In this document: positions 33,122 through 41,130 of the stretch, piece after piece
Numbering within the stretch: position 1 is the first letter of the stretch
How the letters are laid out: each line of letters begins with the position of its first letter
NCBI GenBank assembly: GCA_903907855.1
Contig: CAIVPT010000052.1
Span: 1-46,301 of the forward strand
Direction: 5' to 3'
DNA from: an uncultured Synechococcaceae cyanobacterium
GTDB lineage: Bacteria; Cyanobacteriota; Cyanobacteriia; PCC-6307; Cyanobiaceae
Length of the DNA stretch: 46,301 nucleotides
Made by a program: the position numbers and the translations under genes
Notes under the pieces: model-generated
Told to the model about the DNA's origin: nothing
Database searches by the model: none
Seen by the model: only the letters and a program-made list of their open reading frames with translations

Positions 33122-33340
33122 TCAGAGAATTTCCAGTTCGTCGGCGCGGAAGTGGGCGCGGAAGCGGCCGAAAGCCACCACCACCGGCAGGGTGGGGCTG
33201 ATCGTGCGACCTTTCCAGTCGTGGAGAACATCATGCACCTGGCCTTGCTGCCCCTGCATGTCGAAGGCCTGCCCGCGATGCTCGGGATGGTTGAAGAGCA
33301 CGACGCTCTGGCTGACCTTCACCTGATCCCCTGGCTGCAT
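33122..33340 (-). CDS. ftrV: Ferredoxin:thioredoxin reductase variable (alpha) chain
   Basis: The protein is 72 aa from ATG 33340; the longer frame to 33481 overlaps the next gene and is rejected. The pattern MQPGDQVKVSQSVVLFNHPE, then HRGQAFDMQGQQGQV, DWKGRTISPTLPVVVAF and FRAHFRADELEIL matches FtrV, a small SH3-like barrel. FtrV clamps the catalytic FtrC chain in the heterodimer that passes electrons from photosynthetic ferredoxin to thioredoxin. The catalytic chain is not in this window. The gene is convergent with pyrR. Confidence 0.85.
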   Translation of the reverse strand: MQPGDQVKVSQSVVLFNHPEHRGQAFDMQGQQGQVHDVLHDWKGRTISPTLPVVVAFGRFRAHFRADELEIL

Positions 33341-33399
33341 GGCCCCTTGGTCCGGATGCGGGGCCAATCTTGTCACGCGTGGGGGGAGCGCTGACGGAT

Positions 33400-34227
33400 T
33401 CAGCGTTGGCAGGCGCTCTCCGGTCCCGCCTCCACCACCCGCCCCCCCAGTTGGCGACAGGCTTCCTGGAAGGCTTGCCATTCGTCCATGCCGGTGGCGA
33501 TGCGACGCTGCACCAGCTCGTCGAGCTGGCCGGCCGGAACGCTGTGGGGCAGGGTCCCGTGCCCGTCTCTCTGCTGCTCCTCGCGCCGCAGCCGGGCGAG
33601 GCCGTCACTCACCCGCCGGCGTCGGTCGGCGCTGCGGGCCTGCCACCAGGGGTGGTCCAGGCGGTTAAGGGCGTCGAGGGCCTCCCACCAGCGGGCCTGG
33701 CCGACCAGGCGGTCGGCCCGCTCCAGCTGCTGGCGGTTGCGCTCCCAGATCGCCCGCATCTCATCGCCGATGCCCTGACCGTCGTTGCGGCGGTCCTCCC
33801 CGAGGGGATGGAGGGCCTGGAGGGCCCCCGCCAGGTCGCCGGCGGCGAAGCGCCCCAGGGCTTCGCCGTGGAGCTTCTCGCGCCAGCCCTGCAGCTGTTT
33901 GCGGTCGGCGGGGGTGGTGGCGCTGGAGCCCACCAGCTGCTCCTGCAGCCGCAGGGCCTCCCCCCAGCGACGCCCCTGCCAGAGCTGTTGCGCCCGCTCG
34001 CGCCGGCAGCGGCCCTGCTCGGGGGCGGAGCGGCCGGGCAGCCAGCTCAGGGCGCTGAGCTGATCGCCATAGCGCAGGCAGTCCTCCAGGCGCCCTTCGG
34101 CGGCCGCCTGGCGCAGCTGGTTTGGTAGCTGCCGCTCCCACCAGTACACAGCCCCGAGGCCTGCGAGCACCGGTCCGAGCGTGAGCAGCAGCCAGAAACG
34201 GGGCAGCCGGTGGTGGCGCAGCGCCAA
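33400..34227 (-). CDS. Membrane-anchored TPR-like protein
   Basis: The protein is 275 aa. A single transmembrane helix at ~10-28 (FWLLLTLGPVLAGLGAVYWW) follows a basic start (MALRHHRLPR). The remainder is helical with repeated WxxA-L patterns (LWQGRRWGEALRLQEQLVG, LVGQARWWEALDALNRLDHP), suggesting degenerate TPR repeats on the outer face or in the periplasm. It lies 70 nt downstream of the Hsp70-like gene on the same strand and is probably co-transcribed with it. No enzyme motif is seen. The function is unknown. Confidence 0.7.
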   Translation of the reverse strand: MALRHHRLPRFWLLLTLGPVLAGLGAVYWWERQLPNQLRQAAAEGRLEDCLRYGDQLSALSWLPGRSAPEQGRCRRERAQQLWQGRRWGEALRLQEQLVGSSATTPADRKQLQGWREKLHGEALGRFAAGDLAGALQALHPLGEDRRNDGQGIGDEMRAIWERNRQQLERADRLVGQARWWEALDALNRLDHPWWQARSADRRRRVSDGLARLRREEQQRDGHGTLPHSVPAGQLDELVQRRIATGMDEWQAFQEACRQLGGRVVEAGPESACQR

Positions 34228-34297
34228 GGTGGGGCGCTCCTGAAACGCACGCCCTTTGTATGAAGGCGCGGGGCCGGGATCCGCTCCGGCGGGACGC

Positions 34298-35851
34298 TCA
34301 GCGCACCGGACCCAGGCGCCGGGACTCCAGGCGCCCCCCCGGATCGCCCAGCGCCAGGTCTTCCCCCTCCAGCACCAGAGCCCCCTCCCTGTCGATGGCG
34401 AAGTGGAGCCGCAGGCGGTCCTCCCCGCGCCGGCCGGGGCTCGCCAGCGGCAGCACCAGCGGCGGTGTGCTCCAGGGACGCACCGCCGCCTCCCCCGCCG
34501 GCCGGCTGCGCAGCACCGGCAGCCCCCCCTCGAACACCACCTCGGCCCGGCTCTCCGGCTGGGGTTCGCCGAGCACGATCTCCACCTCGTGCTGCCCCTC
34601 CTCGCTGCAGGCGAGCACGATGTCCAGCGGCCGCTCGGTGGGCCAGCCCTGCCCCGCCACGAACAGCGGCTGCCAGCGGTGGGCCTGGCTGCGCTGGTCC
34701 CAGATCCGCAGCGACACCCCGCGGGTGAGCACGTCCTGAAGGCGCACCCCCGGGGTGAGGGCCAGGGCCCCCAGGGCCACGGCCTCCACCGGCCGCTCGC
34801 CGCGCTGGGGTACCCCGGGGAAGCGCTCCGCCAACCAGGTCCGGAGCAGCGGCAGCCGGCTGCCGCCCCCCACCGGCAACACGGCGTCGAGGGTGCAGGG
34901 GTCGAGGCCCTCGCGGCGGGCGCCGGCCAGCACCGCTTCGAGCAGCTCCTCCAGCCGTGCCAACAGGCCCCGTTCCCGCAGCAGCCTCTCCAGCTCGGAG
35001 CGCCGCAGCCGCAGCTCCCGCGGGGGCTGCCCCGGCAGGCTGCAGACCTCCAGGGCCTCCTCCTCCTCGCTCAGGCGGCACTTGAGCCGCTCGACCGCCT
35101 CCAGCAGCGGCCCCTCGGCGGGGGCGTCGGGGCAGAGGGCGTTGGCGATCCAGCGGTCGAGATCGCGGCCGCCCAGGGGCAGCCCCGCCTTGCCGATCAC
35201 GCGGGCGCAGCGCAGCGCCTGGCCGCTGCCCTCCAGATCGCGGCCGGCGAAGCGCAGCAGCTGGGCGATCGGCGCCGGCCGCCCCTCCCCGCCCTCCAGG
35301 GCCACCAGGGAGAGATCGAGGGTGCCACCGCCCAGGTCCACCACCAGCACCCGGCTCCCCGGGGCCAGGCCGGCGCCGATGGCGGCGGCGGTGGGTTCGT
35401 CCACCAGCGCCAGCTCGGCCACGGGCAGGGAGCGGCATTCCTCCTGCAGCCAGCGGCGGTAGCCGCGGTACGACTCGATCGGGGCGGTCAGCACCAGTCG
35501 GTGCGGCGTGATCCCCTCGGGGAGGGCCGCCCAGATCCGTTGCAGCAGAAGGCCGCCCGCCTGCTCCGGTGTCAGCCCGCCGGCGATGGGGGGCTCGCCC
35601 GCCCCGATGCGGCGCTTGAAGTCGCGGCAGAGCCCGGGGCCCGGATCGGCCGCCAGGCCGGCCTCCAGCACCTGGCGGCCGATCAGGGGCCGGCCTTCGC
35701 CGGATCCCGCCCGCCAGAGCAGGCTGGGCACCACCGGTGGGTCGCCGGCGCTGTAGGGGGGAAGCGGCAGCAGCCGCGGGGGCTCACGGCCTTCCTGCCA
35801 GGCCACCACCGTGGTGCTGCTGCCAAGGTCGATGGCGAGGGTGCCCGGCAT
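34298..35851 (-). CDS. Divergent Hsp70 (DnaK-like) protein
   Basis: The protein is 517 aa, shorter than DnaK (~640). The actin-like ATPase signatures are intact: phosphate-1 motif LAIDLGSSTTVVAW (~5-18), phosphate-2 LVVDLGGGTLDLSLV (~170-184) and adenosine motif PVGGGSRLPLLRTWL (~335). After the ATPase a shortened beta-type substrate domain continues (GVRLQDVLTRGVSLRIW; RPLDIVLACSEEGQHEVEIV), and the usual helical lid is missing. It probably works as a specialised chaperone or sensor rather than the housekeeping DnaK. It is divergent from rpoZ (88-nt gap) and paired with the membrane-anchored TPR-like protein. Confidence 0.86.
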   Translation of the reverse strand: MPGTLAIDLGSSTTVVAWQEGREPPRLLPLPPYSAGDPPVVPSLLWRAGSGEGRPLIGRQVLEAGLAADPGPGLCRDFKRRIGAGEPPIAGGLTPEQAGGLLLQRIWAALPEGITPHRLVLTAPIESYRGYRRWLQEECRSLPVAELALVDEPTAAAIGAGLAPGSRVLVVDLGGGTLDLSLVALEGGEGRPAPIAQLLRFAGRDLEGSGQALRCARVIGKAGLPLGGRDLDRWIANALCPDAPAEGPLLEAVERLKCRLSEEEEALEVCSLPGQPPRELRLRRSELERLLRERGLLARLEELLEAVLAGARREGLDPCTLDAVLPVGGGSRLPLLRTWLAERFPGVPQRGERPVEAVALGALALTPGVRLQDVLTRGVSLRIWDQRSQAHRWQPLFVAGQGWPTERPLDIVLACSEEGQHEVEIVLGEPQPESRAEVVFEGGLPVLRSRPAGEAAVRPWSTPPLVLPLASPGRRGEDRLRLHFAIDREGALVLEGEDLALGDPGGRLESRRLGPVR

Positions 35852-35939
35852 GGCGCTGTGGTGGTGGCGCCCCTTCTAGCGGGCTTCCCGGCGGCGCTGG
35901 CCTACGGTGGATCCATCGAGTGGGACCATCTTCAGCCGC

Positions 35940-36170
35940 ATGCCCAGTAGTGCCGATCTCAGCCCCAAGGACCTGGCCCAGCGCGCCGAGAGCCTGATCC
36001 GCCATTCCAGCAACCGCTACCTCACCACGGTGCGGATCGCCTTCCGGGCGAAGCAGCGCCGTTTCGACGATTTCGATGGCCTGCTGGAGGAGGCCATGGT
36101 GAAGCCCGTGCATCGCGCGATCGTCGAGCTCAGCGACGAGCAGGACCAGCCGGATCTGCTGCCGGGCTGA
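35940..36170 (+). CDS. rpoZ: DNA-directed RNA polymerase omega subunit
   Basis: The protein is 76 aa from ATG 35940; a GTG at 35907 is in frame but gives an atypical extension. The sequence [20 protein letters not shown], then [20 protein letters not shown] and [13 protein letters not shown], is the cyanobacterial omega pattern. It assists assembly and stability of the RNA polymerase core. It is followed 32 nt later by the DUF1818 gene on the same strand. Confidence 0.92.
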   Translation: MPSSADLSPKDLAQRAESLIRHSSNRYLTTVRIAFRAKQRRFDDFDGLLEEAMVKPVHRAIVELSDEQDQPDLLPG

Positions 36171-36202
36171 GGAACGGGGCCGGTCCGCGGAGGGCGGCGG
36201 CC

Positions 36203-36616
36203 ATGCAGGTGCAGGAGGGCGAGGGCTGGCGGTTGGCGGTGGATCCGTCCCGCTGGCCCTTTCCTGTGCTGATCGGCGGGAGCGGCTGGGCGGCGGAGTT
36301 GTCGGCCCAGGAGGGGGAGGCCCTGTGCCGGGGGGTAGCCCGGTTGGTGAACCAGCACCGGCAGCTGGCGGACACGTTGTTGGTGGAGGAGGCGATCGAT
36401 CTCGATCTCGAGATCGAGTTGGCGGGCGGCTGCCTGTGGCTTGGGCTGGAGGGGGATCGGCAGCGTTGGTGCCTTCGTTTTGTGCTCACGCCGGCGGCGG
36501 GGCAGCGGGGTCTGGAGGGGGCCTGGTCGGCCGGGGCCAGCGCGGCCATCGCGGCGGCCCTGGAGCTGGTGTCGTCATTTGCCGACAGGGCGGGCCCGGG
36601 GGCGGAATCGGGGTGA
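36203..36616 (+). CDS. DUF1818 family protein
   Basis: The protein is 137 aa from ATG 36203. It matches the cyanobacterial DUF1818 pattern: MQVQEGEGWRLAVDPSRWPF, then IGGSGWAAELSAQEGEALCR, LVNQHRQLADTLLVEEAIDL and GDRQRWCLRFVL. The family is small, soluble and without an assigned function. It lies 32 nt downstream of rpoZ, so the two are probably co-transcribed. Confidence 0.85.
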   Translation: MQVQEGEGWRLAVDPSRWPFPVLIGGSGWAAELSAQEGEALCRGVARLVNQHRQLADTLLVEEAIDLDLEIELAGGCLWLGLEGDRQRWCLRFVLTPAAGQRGLEGAWSAGASAAIAAALELVSSFADRAGPGAESG

Positions 36617-37017
36617 GACCGGCCCGATCGGATGGTCTCTGATCAGCAGTGCTGATCATTCGGCCCTCCCCACCGTTTTCAGCCACCATCCCGCCCTTTT
36701 CCCCAGCCTTTCCCCAGGCCCCTGGCGCCCCATCCGTCGTGATCGGCCGCTCTGGGGAAAGGTGGGCCCGGTCGCTGGCTCCCCTTGACGAGGGCCCTCG
36801 GGGTCTCCAGTGGGGGACGGCCCCCGGCTCCGGCGTCCTGGGGGAGGCCCCGGGCGGGCGGTCTTGGGCTGAGACGGCCTGCGGCTGGGGCGCTGCCCCC
36901 GAGTTGACGGCGTGGCGCCTCTGTGGGGAACTGGTGCCCGAACCGAAGGATCTTCAACGAATGGCGGCTCGGAGCGGCGAGGGCAGGGACGGGGGCTTGA
37001 GGAACGGAGAGGGGGGG
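36617..37017. other. 401-nt gap between DUF1818 and DUF2811 genes
   Basis: No gene is seen; the plus-strand frame running through it is only an upstream extension of the DUF2811 gene. It holds an 11-bp perfect inverted repeat, CCTTTCCCCAG (36707-36717) and CTGGGGAAAGG (36752-36762), with a 34-nt loop and no T run. An imperfect extra copy of the left arm lies just before it. This could be a leader structure or a small RNA stem. Confidence 0.5.
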
Positions 37018-37314
37018 ATGGTGAGCCTGATGGCCGATGTGCCGGAGCCGCTGCTGCAGGCGATGCGGGGCTTCATCGAGCGCCATCCCAACTGGGACCA
37101 GTACCGGCTGTTCCAGGCCGCCCTGGCGGGATTCCTGGTGCAGCACGCCCCGGGGGATCGCGCCATCACCCGCTGCTACCTCGCCAATCTGTTCCCTGGC
37201 AGCGGGCGTTTTCAGGCCCCGCCGATGGCCGGTCGCAGCGTGGTGCCTGGCCCCGTTCTGAGGGCCCTGCCTGGCCCCAGCCACGCCCCGGATGCCTCCG
37301 GCCGGGCAGCCTGA
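37018..37314 (+). CDS. DUF2811 family protein
   Basis: The protein is 98 aa from ATG 37018, with a purine-rich GGAGAGGGGGG just upstream; the adjacent GTG at 37021 is an alternative. ADVPEPLLQAMRGFIERHPN, then WDQYRLFQAALAGFLVQ and AITRCYLANLFPG, match the DUF2811 core, a cyanobacterial family of unknown function. The last ~35 residues (SGRFQAPPMAGRSVVPGP and on) are Pro/Ala-rich and probably unstructured. The stop falls 19 nt before the stop of the convergent methyltransferase gene. Confidence 0.82.
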   Translation: MVSLMADVPEPLLQAMRGFIERHPNWDQYRLFQAALAGFLVQHAPGDRAITRCYLANLFPGSGRFQAPPMAGRSVVPGPVLRALPGPSHAPDASGRAA

Positions 37315-37332
37315 GGGATGCGTCGGCACGCA

Positions 37333-38055
37333 TCACAGGCGCCGGGCCACCAGGCGATGGGTCTGGGCCAGCAGGTCCTGGCGGCTGTGGCCGCGGGCCA
37401 CCAGGAGGGCGATCTGATCCTCCAGGCCATCGCTGGGGAGCAGGTCAAACTCGTTGATCTCCAGCCTGGCGTTTTGTAGGGCGACGGCGGCGTTGTGGTA
37501 GGCGGAGGCGGGGTGCTGGTTGAAGCAGGAGGGATTAAAGATGTAGTTGACATGGTGGATCATGTCGATGCCATCTTCGGCTTGGATGTTATTGGACAGG
37601 CAGAAGAGATGCAGTGCCTCTGGCTCGGGATGGAGCAGGTGAATCCAAGGATGGCCGTGCAGCATGGGCTTGTGATGGCCGTAGGGAGAACACCAGAGGG
37701 GTGAGGCCACGCTCCAGAGCAGCCCGCCGGGTCGCAGCACATTGAGCATGGCCTGCCAACCCCGCTGCAGATCCTGGATGTGCTCGAAGGTGGCGAAGGA
37801 ATAGGCCAGATCAAAGCAATTGCCAAGAATTGGGTTCTTGGTGATGTCGGTCTGGAGAAGCAGCGTGTTGGGGATGTCGGCAAAGGAATCGCTGTGGATG
37901 TCGATATCCACCCCCACGATCAGGGGATCGGGGCCGAGGCGCTGGCGCAGGGCGAGGATGTCGGCCCCCTCACCGCTGCCTACCACCAGAACACGCTGGA
38001 TGGATTCTGCCTCCGCATAGGCGAGGGCCTGATCAACGTTGATCTGATGGAACAT
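37333..38055 (-). CDS. SAM-dependent methyltransferase (class I)
   Basis: The protein is 240 aa from ATG 38055; the frame extends to 38184 inside the upstream gene. Motif I, VLVVGSGEGADILAL (~22-36), and the acidic VGVDIDIH (~47-54) form the SAM pocket. FDLAYSFATFEHIQDLQRGW matches the motif-IV region, and NVLRPGGLLWSVASPLWCSP the post-motif strand, as in Methyltransf_11 proteins. It lies 14 nt after the stop of a rhamnosyltransferase-like gene, so it probably methylates a sugar of a surface glycan. Base composition is less GC-rich than in the flanking core genes. Confidence 0.82.
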   Translation of the reverse strand: MFHQINVDQALAYAEAESIQRVLVVGSGEGADILALRQRLGPDPLIVGVDIDIHSDSFADIPNTLLLQTDITKNPILGNCFDLAYSFATFEHIQDLQRGWQAMLNVLRPGGLLWSVASPLWCSPYGHHKPMLHGHPWIHLLHPEPEALHLFCLSNNIQAEDGIDMIHHVNYIFNPSCFNQHPASAYHNAAVALQNARLEINEFDLLPSDGLEDQIALLVARGHSRQDLLAQTHRLVARRL

Positions 38056-38069
38056 GGTTGACTTGGGGA

Positions 38070-38804
38070 TCAGGGGAGAAGGCCAAAGCGCTGGTGCAAA
38101 GCCTCGGTTTCCCGAAAGGACAGGCGGTTGGTCTCGATCAGGGAGAGGTTGGCCAGGTTGCCGCCGTGAACTACGGAAGCCCACATTGGATAGTAGGAGC
38201 GCGGTGTGATCTGATGCCGCACGTGGTCGCTGATTTCGGTGTGCATACGAAAGAAGATTGTCTGGGCTTCATGGGCGCCGCGGATTTCTTCGTAGAGGGA
38301 GAGAAAAGGATTGTTGGGATAGGAAGAGTGGAAGTAGGTGTCTTCGTTTGGCATGTAATTGCAGCCGCTGGCAAAACTCACCGTGGCATTGCCACTGTGC
38401 GGGTACGTGAGATTGCGCAACACATCGAAGAAATCGGTGGCCACCAGGTCGTCGGCATCGAGATTGGTGGTGACGACGCGGCAGGGGTAGATGATGTCCT
38501 CGCAAGCCAGCATCGTGCTCAGCCCCAGTCCGACCCCGATATAGGGAGCGAAAACAGTGCGGCAGCCCGTGCCTTGCAGGATCGGCTCCAGCCGTTGGCG
38601 GATGCGATTGTGTTGGCTGCCGATCAGCAACACCCAGTAGTCAGGTTTGCTGTAGCAGTTGGCGAGGCTCCGTGCGGTGTAGCGCTCGAACAGCTGCAGT
38701 CGCTCCTCGATCCACTGCTCGTACTCCTCGCTGGATCTTGTCTCCCAGATCGGATGGGGCCAGCTAAAGCGGGTGGCCAGGATCAGGAGGGGCCGATCGG
38801 GCAT
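38070..38804 (-). CDS. Rhamnosyltransferase-like glycosyltransferase
   Basis: The protein is 244 aa. The start LLILATRFSWPHPIW followed by EEYEQWIEERLQLFERYTAR, and the central VVTTNLDADDLVATDFFDVL (~110-129, with a DxD-type metal site), match the putative rhamnosyl transferase family (GT-A-like). WVLLIGSQ and LYEEIRGAHEAQTIFFRMHT are also typical. It probably adds a deoxyhexose to a surface glycan; the specificity is inferred from the family name only. It is flanked by two methyltransferase genes, 14 nt from each, in one minus-strand operon. Confidence 0.78.
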   Translation of the reverse strand: MPDRPLLILATRFSWPHPIWETRSSEEYEQWIEERLQLFERYTARSLANCYSKPDYWVLLIGSQHNRIRQRLEPILQGTGCRTVFAPYIGVGLGLSTMLACEDIIYPCRVVTTNLDADDLVATDFFDVLRNLTYPHSGNATVSFASGCNYMPNEDTYFHSSYPNNPFLSLYEEIRGAHEAQTIFFRMHTEISDHVRHQITPRSYYPMWASVVHGGNLANLSLIETNRLSFRETEALHQRFGLLP

Positions 38805-38817
38805 GGTGGTGAGGGGC

Positions 38818-39663
38818 TCAGCTGATGCTGCTGGCTTCGGTGAAGGGATTGGGCGGGCGGTGATAGAGGCGGGCCCGGGGGGGGATCTGCTCTGGGGTGG
38901 GCGCGTGGCCGGGCTTGTAGATGGCGATGGTCATCAGGTTGAATTGCCGTTCGCCCGCTTCTCCCAGCACATCGAGCTTGTGCTTTTCGATCAGCCACTC
39001 GTCGACTGAACGGTCAGGGGCGTAGGGGTCGTTGAAACCCACCGCCGCCACCGCCGGGTAGTAAAGAGACCAGGCGGCCTTGAGGATTTCGCGCAGGCTG
39101 ATCTGATATTTGTAATTGCCCACTTCCTCGTAGTCATCGCAGAAGCTTCCCGGCTGCGGAAAGGGAGTCGCCATTGTGTGCATCACGTCGTAGGGCTCGA
39201 TCAGCAGGATGGCCTTGCGCGCCACGCGCAGCATTTCGTAGAATCCCAGCATCGGTCGAGGCCAGTGATGGAAGGCCTCCTTGGCGATCACGCAGTCGAT
39301 CTCTCCATCCCCGAATGGCAGGGCCTCGATGTCGGCGGAGAGGGCCGCATCCACCCAGCCCTCCTGGGCGGCGATGTGAATGCCGTCGGCGTGCAGGTCG
39401 CTGGCGATGCACCAGGCTTCAGGAAAAAGGCGTTTGAAATAGCCCGCATCCCGGGCAAAATTATCGCCGACGCTGAGAAGGGAGGCGGGCTTGAGGTGAT
39501 CCAGTAGCCCCTCGCTGGAGGCCAGCATCGCGTAGTGGCGCTTGGTGTCGGGGTGTTCGGGATCGAAGGCGCCCGCCCAATAGGGTTTTGAATATTGCTT
39601 ATGCAGTGTTTTGCTTGTGGCGGTGAAATCGCCCGTGGCATCATCCATGGCTGCAAACAACAT
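38818..39663 (-). CDS. SAM-dependent methyltransferase
   Basis: The protein is 281 aa from 39663 (MLFAAMDD); ATG 39648 is an alternative start. Motif I is weak (LLSVGDNFARDAGYFKRLF) but is followed by the acidic CIASDLHADGIHIA. ALPFGDGEIDCVIAKEAFHH and EMLRVARKAILLIEP give a Methyltransf_11-like fold. The C-terminal half is longer than in minimal members and may recognise the acceptor. It is the first gene of the three-gene minus-strand set ending at 37333. The composition is AT-richer than neighbouring core genes. Confidence 0.8.
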   Translation of the reverse strand: MLFAAMDDATGDFTATSKTLHKQYSKPYWAGAFDPEHPDTKRHYAMLASSEGLLDHLKPASLLSVGDNFARDAGYFKRLFPEAWCIASDLHADGIHIAAQEGWVDAALSADIEALPFGDGEIDCVIAKEAFHHWPRPMLGFYEMLRVARKAILLIEPYDVMHTMATPFPQPGSFCDDYEEVGNYKYQISLREILKAAWSLYYPAVAAVGFNDPYAPDRSVDEWLIEKHKLDVLGEAGERQFNLMTIAIYKPGHAPTPEQIPPRARLYHRPPNPFTEASSIS

Positions 39664-39724
39664 GGTGCTACCGCTGTCGGTGAGCGCTCGGAAGATGGCA
39701 CTGTAGGCGGCAGGCCAAGGCGCC

Positions 39725-40624
39725 TCAGGGGGGGGCGGCCCCCGCTGCCGCCATCTCCTCCGCCACCGGGCCCAGGCGCTCCACCCTCAGGGGCCGTCCC
39801 AGGCAGAAACGGGCCAGCATGCGCGCCACCAGCGGGAAGGTGCTGGGGGGGCCGATCACCTGATCCATCCCCATCATGCGGATCAGATCCTCAGAAGCGC
39901 TGCCGCCGCTGAGATCGGCACCAAGATCCACCAGGGAACGGCAGAGGGATCCCTCCGGCTCATTGGTGAACAGGCTCACATGCACCCCGTCCGCAAGCTG
40001 TTGCCCGCACCGATGCAGCCAGACGGAATCCGGGTAAAAAAATTCGCCGTCCCGCCAGATCGCGTAATCGCCCCGTCGGATGTGCAGGCCGCAGGTTGGG
40101 CGCCCTTCCGGATTCAACTGCGCCTGCCGCTGCATCGCCTTCTCGATGCGCCAGCGGGGCGGGGCGAGGGGCTCGAGGTTTTTGGAGGGAAAGCGCGGCC
40201 GCTCGTAGCGGAACCCGAAGGGCTCGTGCAGCAGCAGCAGATCCGCCCCGGACGCTTCGGCCAGTGCCTCAGCAAAGACCAGCCCGTCGCCCGTGCCCCA
40301 GACGACGGTCACGCCGTTGCACCGCTGGCGAACCAGCCCTGGCACCCCCTCCTGGGGGAGCTGGTGGCAGAACGCAGCCAGGGCGCTGGCCGAAAGGGGC
40401 GTGTCGCTGATGCGGGTGAACAGTTCCGCGGTCTCGCCCGCTGGAGCCAGCCAGGGGGAGGCGGGATCGAGGAAGTCATGAAATGTCTCCACGGCCCAGG
40501 GGAAGTGGAGGCGGTTGTGGAGGCCAGCGACCTGCGCTTCAGCCTGGCAGCGGGCCATCCACAGCAAGCTGTTCGCCAGCCGGCTGTGGGGGGTTGGCTG
40601 CTGCGAGAAGAGAACGGACGGCAC
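39725..40624 (-). CDS. Fucosyltransferase-like protein
   Basis: The protein is 299 aa. CGLHIRRGDYAIWRDGEFFY (~178-197) is the HxRRGDY GDP-fucose-binding motif of alpha-1,2/alpha-1,6 and O-fucosyltransferases. SLFTNEPEGSLCRSL and the late segment EDLIRMMGMDQVIGPPSTF, then ARMLARF, also match that fold. The enzyme would transfer fucose to a surface glycan. It lies 62 nt upstream of the methyltransferase gene and 20 nt downstream of the EVE-domain gene. It is more GC-rich than the three genes downstream, so the cassette may have mixed origin. ATG 40624 is used; a shorter form from Met23 is possible. Confidence 0.75.
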   Translation of the reverse strand: MPSVLFSQQPTPHSRLANSLLWMARCQAEAQVAGLHNRLHFPWAVETFHDFLDPASPWLAPAGETAELFTRISDTPLSASALAAFCHQLPQEGVPGLVRQRCNGVTVVWGTGDGLVFAEALAEASGADLLLLHEPFGFRYERPRFPSKNLEPLAPPRWRIEKAMQRQAQLNPEGRPTCGLHIRRGDYAIWRDGEFFYPDSVWLHRCGQQLADGVHVSLFTNEPEGSLCRSLVDLGADLSGGSASEDLIRMMGMDQVIGPPSTFPLVARMLARFCLGRPLRVERLGPVAEEMAAAGAAPP

Positions 40625-40644
40625 GCCAGCGGCTCCGGTCGGCT

Positions 40645-41130
40645 TCAGCCCGTGGGTGGCGCTTCGCCCACGAGGGAGTAGAGGCGCAGCGCCGCCTCGG
40701 TCTCCACCGGCAGGATCGAGAGGCGGTTGCCGCGGCGCACCACCGCCAGCTGCTCGGGGCTGAACTCCTGGCGCAGTTCCTCAAGGCTGAGCAGCCGGGC
40801 GAAGGTGCGGCGATAGCGCAGGCGCACGCAATCCCAACGGGGGGCATCCGACTTGGAGGCCGGATCGAAGTAGGGGGATGTGGGCTCGAATTGGCTGGGA
40901 TCGGTGAGGCCGGTTTCAATCACCTCCATCAGGCCGACAATGCCGGGGGGGCTGGCATTGGAGTGATAAAAGAAGGCCAGATCGCCCACCTGCATGCTGC
41001 GCATGAAGTTGCGGGCCTGGTAGTTGCGAATCCCATCCCAGAGGGTCGTGCCTTCAGACGCCAGCCGATCGATGCCGTAAACCTCGGGCTCGCTCTTCAT
41101 CAACCAGTGGCGGGGTGCGTCGTCGTCCAT
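40645..41130 (-). CDS. EVE domain-containing protein
   Basis: The protein is 161 aa from ATG 41130, overlapping the murD TGA (TGATG); GTG 41133 adds one residue. HWLMKSEPEVYGIDRLASEG, then TTLWDGIRNYQARNFMRSMQ, VGDLAFFYHSN and FARLLSLEELRQE, match bacterial EVE/PUA-like proteins related to thymocyte nuclear protein 1. Such domains bind modified bases in DNA or RNA; the ligand here is unknown. Overlap with murD indicates co-transcription. Confidence 0.88.
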   Translation of the reverse strand: MDDDAPRHWLMKSEPEVYGIDRLASEGTTLWDGIRNYQARNFMRSMQVGDLAFFYHSNASPPGIVGLMEVIETGLTDPSQFEPTSPYFDPASKSDAPRWDCVRLRYRRTFARLLSLEELRQEFSPEQLAVVRRGNRLSILPVETEAALRLYSLVGEAPPTG

